From: Acidobacteriota bacterium
GTDB taxonomy: Bacteria > Acidobacteriota > Thermoanaerobaculia > Thermoanaerobaculales > Thermoanaerobaculaceae
DNA: 64,000 bases
Reading direction: 5' to 3'
Assembly (NCBI GenBank): GCA_003133645.1
Contig: PKYI01000104.1
Coordinates: forward strand, 27,024-91,023
Under the pieces are notes generated by a model. It worked only from the letters and a program-made list of their open reading frames with translations, ran no database searches and had not been told where the DNA came from. Position 1 is the stretch's first letter. The number at the start of each line of letters is the position of its first letter. Shown piece by piece: positions 61,388-64,000 of this stretch. A program made the position numbers and the translations under genes.

Positions 61388-62656
61388 ATGGAGACGGTTG
61401 TGATCGTCGCAGGTGTGAGGACGCCCATTGGAGGATACGGCGGAGCGCTGCGAGACGTCCCGGCGTACCGGCTGGGGAGCGTGGTCCTCAATGAAGCGGT
61501 AAGGAGGGCAAAGGTCGAACCTGCCTGGGTTGATGACGTGATCATGGGCCAGTCCTATCAGAACGGCGAATGCGCGAATGGGGCGCGCATGTCGCTTCTC
61601 GATGCGGGATGGCCGGCCGAAGTCCCCGGTGTGACGCTGGACCGCCGCTGTTGCTCGGGTCTGGACGCCGTCTTTTTCGGTGTCATGAAGATCCAGACGG
61701 GCAATGCAGACATCGTTGTCGCGGGTGGGATCGAGAGCATGAGCCAGGCGGAGCTCTATTTCCCCGGCGATATCAAGTGGGGCCTGGGCGGCAAGAAGGA
61801 TGACAAGTGGGGATTCATGCCCAAGGGCCATGGCGCACTCTCGATGTGGGGCGTGCCTCTCTATGACAGGATCCAGCGGGCTCGGGTGATGTCTCAGCCT
61901 ATCGCGAGGTTTGGCGAGCTCCCTTCGATGATGACCTGGGCGGAAACCGCGGCGAAGAACGAGCGCATATCCCGCCGGGAGGCGGATGAATGGGCATTAC
62001 GCAGCCACGTGCGAGCCATTGCCGCGATTGACGCCGGCAGATTCGCCGATGAGATTGTTCCCGTCGCAATCTCCAAGAAGAAGGCCGAGACCGCGGTCTT
62101 TGATCTGGACGAGACCCCGCGGCGGGACACCACCATGGAGAAACTCGCCGGATTGGCTCCGGTGTATCCGGACGGCATATGCACGGCAGGGAATTCCTCC
62201 AGTGAGAACGACGGCGCCGCCGCACTGGTATTGATGTCCGAAACCAGGGCGAGGGAGCTCGGTGTCGCGCCGATCGCATCGTTCCGGGCCTGCGCCATCG
62301 CGGGCACGGATCCGACACTGACCTATCCGGCGGTCCCCGCTTCCGTAGCCAAGGCGCTGAAGAAGCTCCGGCTCTGCATCGACCAGATCGATCTGATTGA
62401 AATTCAAGAGGCGTTTGCTGTGCAGACCTTGGCCGATGCCAAGCTGATGGCGGTCCGGAAGGAAGATTTCGACAAGAAAATCAACGTCAACGGTTCCGGG
62501 ATTTCCCTGGGCCACCCGATCGCAGCAACGGGAGCTATGAGGCTGGTGACATTGATTCATGAGATGAAACGGCGGTGTGTGCGCTACGGACTGGAAACGA
62601 TCTGCGGCGGTGGAGGACAAGGCATCTGCGCAATCGTCGAAGGCAACGAGAAATAG
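61388..62656 (+). CDS. Thiolase (acetyl-CoA C-acyltransferase)
   Basis: A 422-residue thiolase that splits 3-ketoacyl-CoA with CoA or condenses two acetyl-CoA. The acyl-binding cysteine is in TLDRRCCSGLDAVFFG. The C-terminal half has EIQEAFAVQTLADAK, then NVNGSGISLGHPIAATGAMR (GHP histidine) and ICGGGGQGICAIVE, where the usual CGGGG cysteine is present. It has a somewhat longer loop around residues 130-175 (IKWGLGGKKDDKWGFMPKGH) than classical thiolases. GGAAGGAAGG precedes the ATG. Third gene of the operon. Confidence 0.93.
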   Translation: METVVIVAGVRTPIGGYGGALRDVPAYRLGSVVLNEAVRRAKVEPAWVDDVIMGQSYQNGECANGARMSLLDAGWPAEVPGVTLDRRCCSGLDAVFFGVMKIQTGNADIVVAGGIESMSQAELYFPGDIKWGLGGKKDDKWGFMPKGHGALSMWGVPLYDRIQRARVMSQPIARFGELPSMMTWAETAAKNERISRREADEWALRSHVRAIAAIDAGRFADEIVPVAISKKKAETAVFDLDETPRRDTTMEKLAGLAPVYPDGICTAGNSSSENDGAAALVLMSETRARELGVAPIASFRACAIAGTDPTLTYPAVPASVAKALKKLRLCIDQIDLIEIQEAFAVQTLADAKLMAVRKEDFDKKINVNGSGISLGHPIAATGAMRLVTLIHEMKRRCVRYGLETICGGGGQGICAIVEGNEK

Positions 62657-62668
62657 GAGAAGAGCGCT

Positions 62669-63811
62669 ATGGATTTCGAGCTGACTGAAGAGCAGCAGAT
62701 GATCAAGGATACCGCCAGGCGCTTTGCCGAAAAGGAAGTTGCGCCGCTCGTCGAGGGGGCGGAAGCGTCGCGTACGTTCCCGATCCAACTTTTCCGCAGG
62801 ATGGGCAAATTGGGTCTCCTCTGCATCCGGTATCCCCTGGAGCTGGGCGGAGGGGGTGCGGACAAAGTAGCCGAATGCATCCTCGCCGAGGAGCTCAACC
62901 GCATTTGCGCGGGAATCGCCGCCGGTCTCATGGTCCAGGGGGGCCTGGCTACCAATCCTATCTACCAGTTCGGTTCCGAGGGGCTCAAGCAGGAGTTTCT
63001 TTTGCCGGCAATCAAGGGGGAGAAGATCGGCGCATTCGCTTTGACCGAGCCGGACGTGGGGTCGGACGCGGCCAGCATCAAAACCCGCGCAATCAAAGAC
63101 GGTGATTACTACGTCCTTAATGGGTCAAAGACATTCATTACGAATGGTCCGATCTGTGACTATGCCCTCGTCGCGGCCACTGTGGATCCGGCGCGCAAGG
63201 CAGAGGGCGTTTGTCTTTTCGTGGTGGAGAAGGGCACTCCCGGTTTTGTCGTCACCCGAAAACTCGACAAAGTTGGGAACTGGTCTGCTGAAACTGGGGA
63301 GCTGCTCTTTGAATCCTGCCGCGTGCCCGCGACGCATCTCGTTGGAGGCCAGGAAGGCCGCGGGTTCAGCCAGATTCTGGACACGCTCACGTCCGGGAGG
63401 ATCACGTACGGCGGCCGGAGCACCGGCGTGGCACAGGCTGCGTATGAAGCCAGCCTGCAGTACGCACAACGCCGCGTCCAGTTCGGCCGGCCGATCGTCG
63501 AGTTCCAGATCACGCGCTTCAAGCTCGCCGAAATGGCCATGAAGATCGACATCATGAGGTCGTACACCTATCGGGTGGCGCGACTCTACGACGCCGGGCG
63601 CAAGGTGGTCAAAGAGGCCTCCATGGTGAAGCTCTTCTGCGCGGAAACCCTGGAGGAGATCTTGGCGCAAGCGATGCAGATTCACGGCGGCTACGGGTAC
63701 ATGATGGAGTATCCGGTTCAGCGCTATTGGAGGGACGGCAGACTCTTCACCATCACCGAAGGGACCTCAGAGATCCACCACCTTGTCATCGCTCGCGAGT
63801 CGGGGTTCTAG
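62669..63811 (+). CDS. Acyl-CoA dehydrogenase (short-chain type)
   Basis: A 380-residue flavoenzyme of classical length. FALTEPDVGSDAASIKTRAI and YYVLNGSKTFITNGPICDYA form the flavin/substrate site. The C-terminal LFTITEGTSEIHHLVIAR has the catalytic Glu in the common EGTSEI form, and LAQAMQIHGGYGYMMEYPVQ is conserved. In this operon it would interconvert butyryl- and crotonyl-CoA, with electrons going to an Etf (an etfBA pair lies 59 kb away, but whether it serves this enzyme is unknown). GGAGAAG precedes the ATG. Confidence 0.94.
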   Translation: MDFELTEEQQMIKDTARRFAEKEVAPLVEGAEASRTFPIQLFRRMGKLGLLCIRYPLELGGGGADKVAECILAEELNRICAGIAAGLMVQGGLATNPIYQFGSEGLKQEFLLPAIKGEKIGAFALTEPDVGSDAASIKTRAIKDGDYYVLNGSKTFITNGPICDYALVAATVDPARKAEGVCLFVVEKGTPGFVVTRKLDKVGNWSAETGELLFESCRVPATHLVGGQEGRGFSQILDTLTSGRITYGGRSTGVAQAAYEASLQYAQRRVQFGRPIVEFQITRFKLAEMAMKIDIMRSYTYRVARLYDAGRKVVKEASMVKLFCAETLEEILAQAMQIHGGYGYMMEYPVQRYWRDGRLFTITEGTSEIHHLVIARESGF

Positions 63812-63857
63812 GATTCGACTATGTTCGCAAGTTCAGTTCCGGAAGGGAGCAGGCACC

Positions 63858-64000
63858 ATGGCACTACGCACACCCGACGACTTCATTCAGAGCATCGCCG
63901 ACCTCGATCTCGAGATCTATCTCTTCGGCGAGAAGGTCCACGACTACGTGAACCACCCGATGATCAGACCCTCGCTCAACTGCATCGCCATGACCTACGA
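63858..64000 (+). CDS. 4-hydroxybutyryl-CoA dehydratase-family protein, 5' end only
   Basis: The first 47 codons before the window edge: ALRTPDDFIQSIADLDLEIY, LFGEKVHDYVNHPMIRPSLN, CIAMTY. This opening (TPDDYxxSLRxxxxxVYxxGxRVxD pattern, HP-x-x-RPSxN) is that of the HpaB/AbfD family, which includes 4-hydroxybutyryl-CoA dehydratase/vinylacetyl-CoA isomerase. Coming after crotonase, hydroxybutyryl-CoA dehydrogenase, thiolase and acyl-CoA dehydrogenase genes, the dehydratase is the natural reading. It would feed 4-hydroxybutyryl-CoA into crotonyl-CoA. GGAGCAGG precedes the ATG. Confidence 0.8.
   Translation, partial: MALRTPDDFIQSIADLDLEIYLFGEKVHDYVNHPMIRPSLNCIAMTY

Overview
The window is a high-GC (mostly about 65-70%), densely coded bacterial chromosome segment. 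Several features suggest an Acidobacteriota-like heterotroph: eukaryote-type Ser/Thr kinases with TPR tails, carboxypeptidase-regulatory-like repeat proteins, several secreted peptidases and amidohydrolases, a class D sortase, and an etfB-etfA-acyl-CoA dehydrogenase operon. The phylum is an inference from gene content only. Stretches at about 7.3-8.7, 28.9-31.1, 49-53.8 and 59.6-64 kb look lower in GC by eye and may be acquired or differently constrained.

Layout. 0-1 kb: a TPR/Hsp70-like gene abutting a transposase remnant. 1.2-5.0 kb: etfB-etfA-acd operon (minus strand). 5.2-10 kb: DinB-like protein, epimerase, phospholipase-D lipoprotein, PEGA protein. 10.1-14.2 kb: one very large carboxypeptidase-regulatory-like gene on the minus strand, broken by three frameshifts and an in-frame TGA. 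14.3-22.9 kb: prolyl oligopeptidase, tRNA-Arg(TCG), two Ser/Thr kinases, a second DinB protein, a sortase. 23.2-24.6 kb: a complete REP-associated tyrosine transposase (RAYT) unit with 18-bp inverted ends and a tandemly duplicated left end. 24.7-28.6 kb: a protein of three copies of an unrecognised module, two thioredoxin-fold proteins, a DUF3617-type protein. 28.9-30.9 kb: SoxB-like phosphoesterase, TauE/SafE remnant, DsrE-like protein. 31.5-34.3 kb: carboxypeptidase-repeat anti-sigma factor, ECF sigma factor, divergent TonB-like protein. 34.5-43 kb: amidohydrolase and dipeptidase pair, TetR regulator with tandem operator and coupled CPBP protease, hypothetical secreted proteins, a seven-repeat beta-propeller protein. 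43.2-46 kb: two small secreted proteins, an acyltransferase between direct repeats, an aldo/keto reductase fragment. 46.2-53.8 kb: MgtA-type P-type ATPase, YHS, BON, PRC-barrel remnant, SHOCT and UPF0182 proteins. 53.8-58.9 kb: isoaspartyl peptidase, amidohydrolase, a convergent holin-like/proline iminopeptidase pair with matching inward promoters, a dead RAYT fragment, Hsp20. 59.6-64 kb: a beta-oxidation operon ending in a 4-hydroxybutyryl-CoA dehydratase-family gene.

The most distinctive theme is the RAYT/REP system. A live-looking RAYT, three dead RAYT pieces and at least fifteen palindromic REP elements built around GGTACC lie between 23 and 58 kb. These elements sit at the broken ends of several genes (DUF1003, aldo/keto reductase, RAYT) and in three places appear to supply the stop codon of a neighbouring gene.
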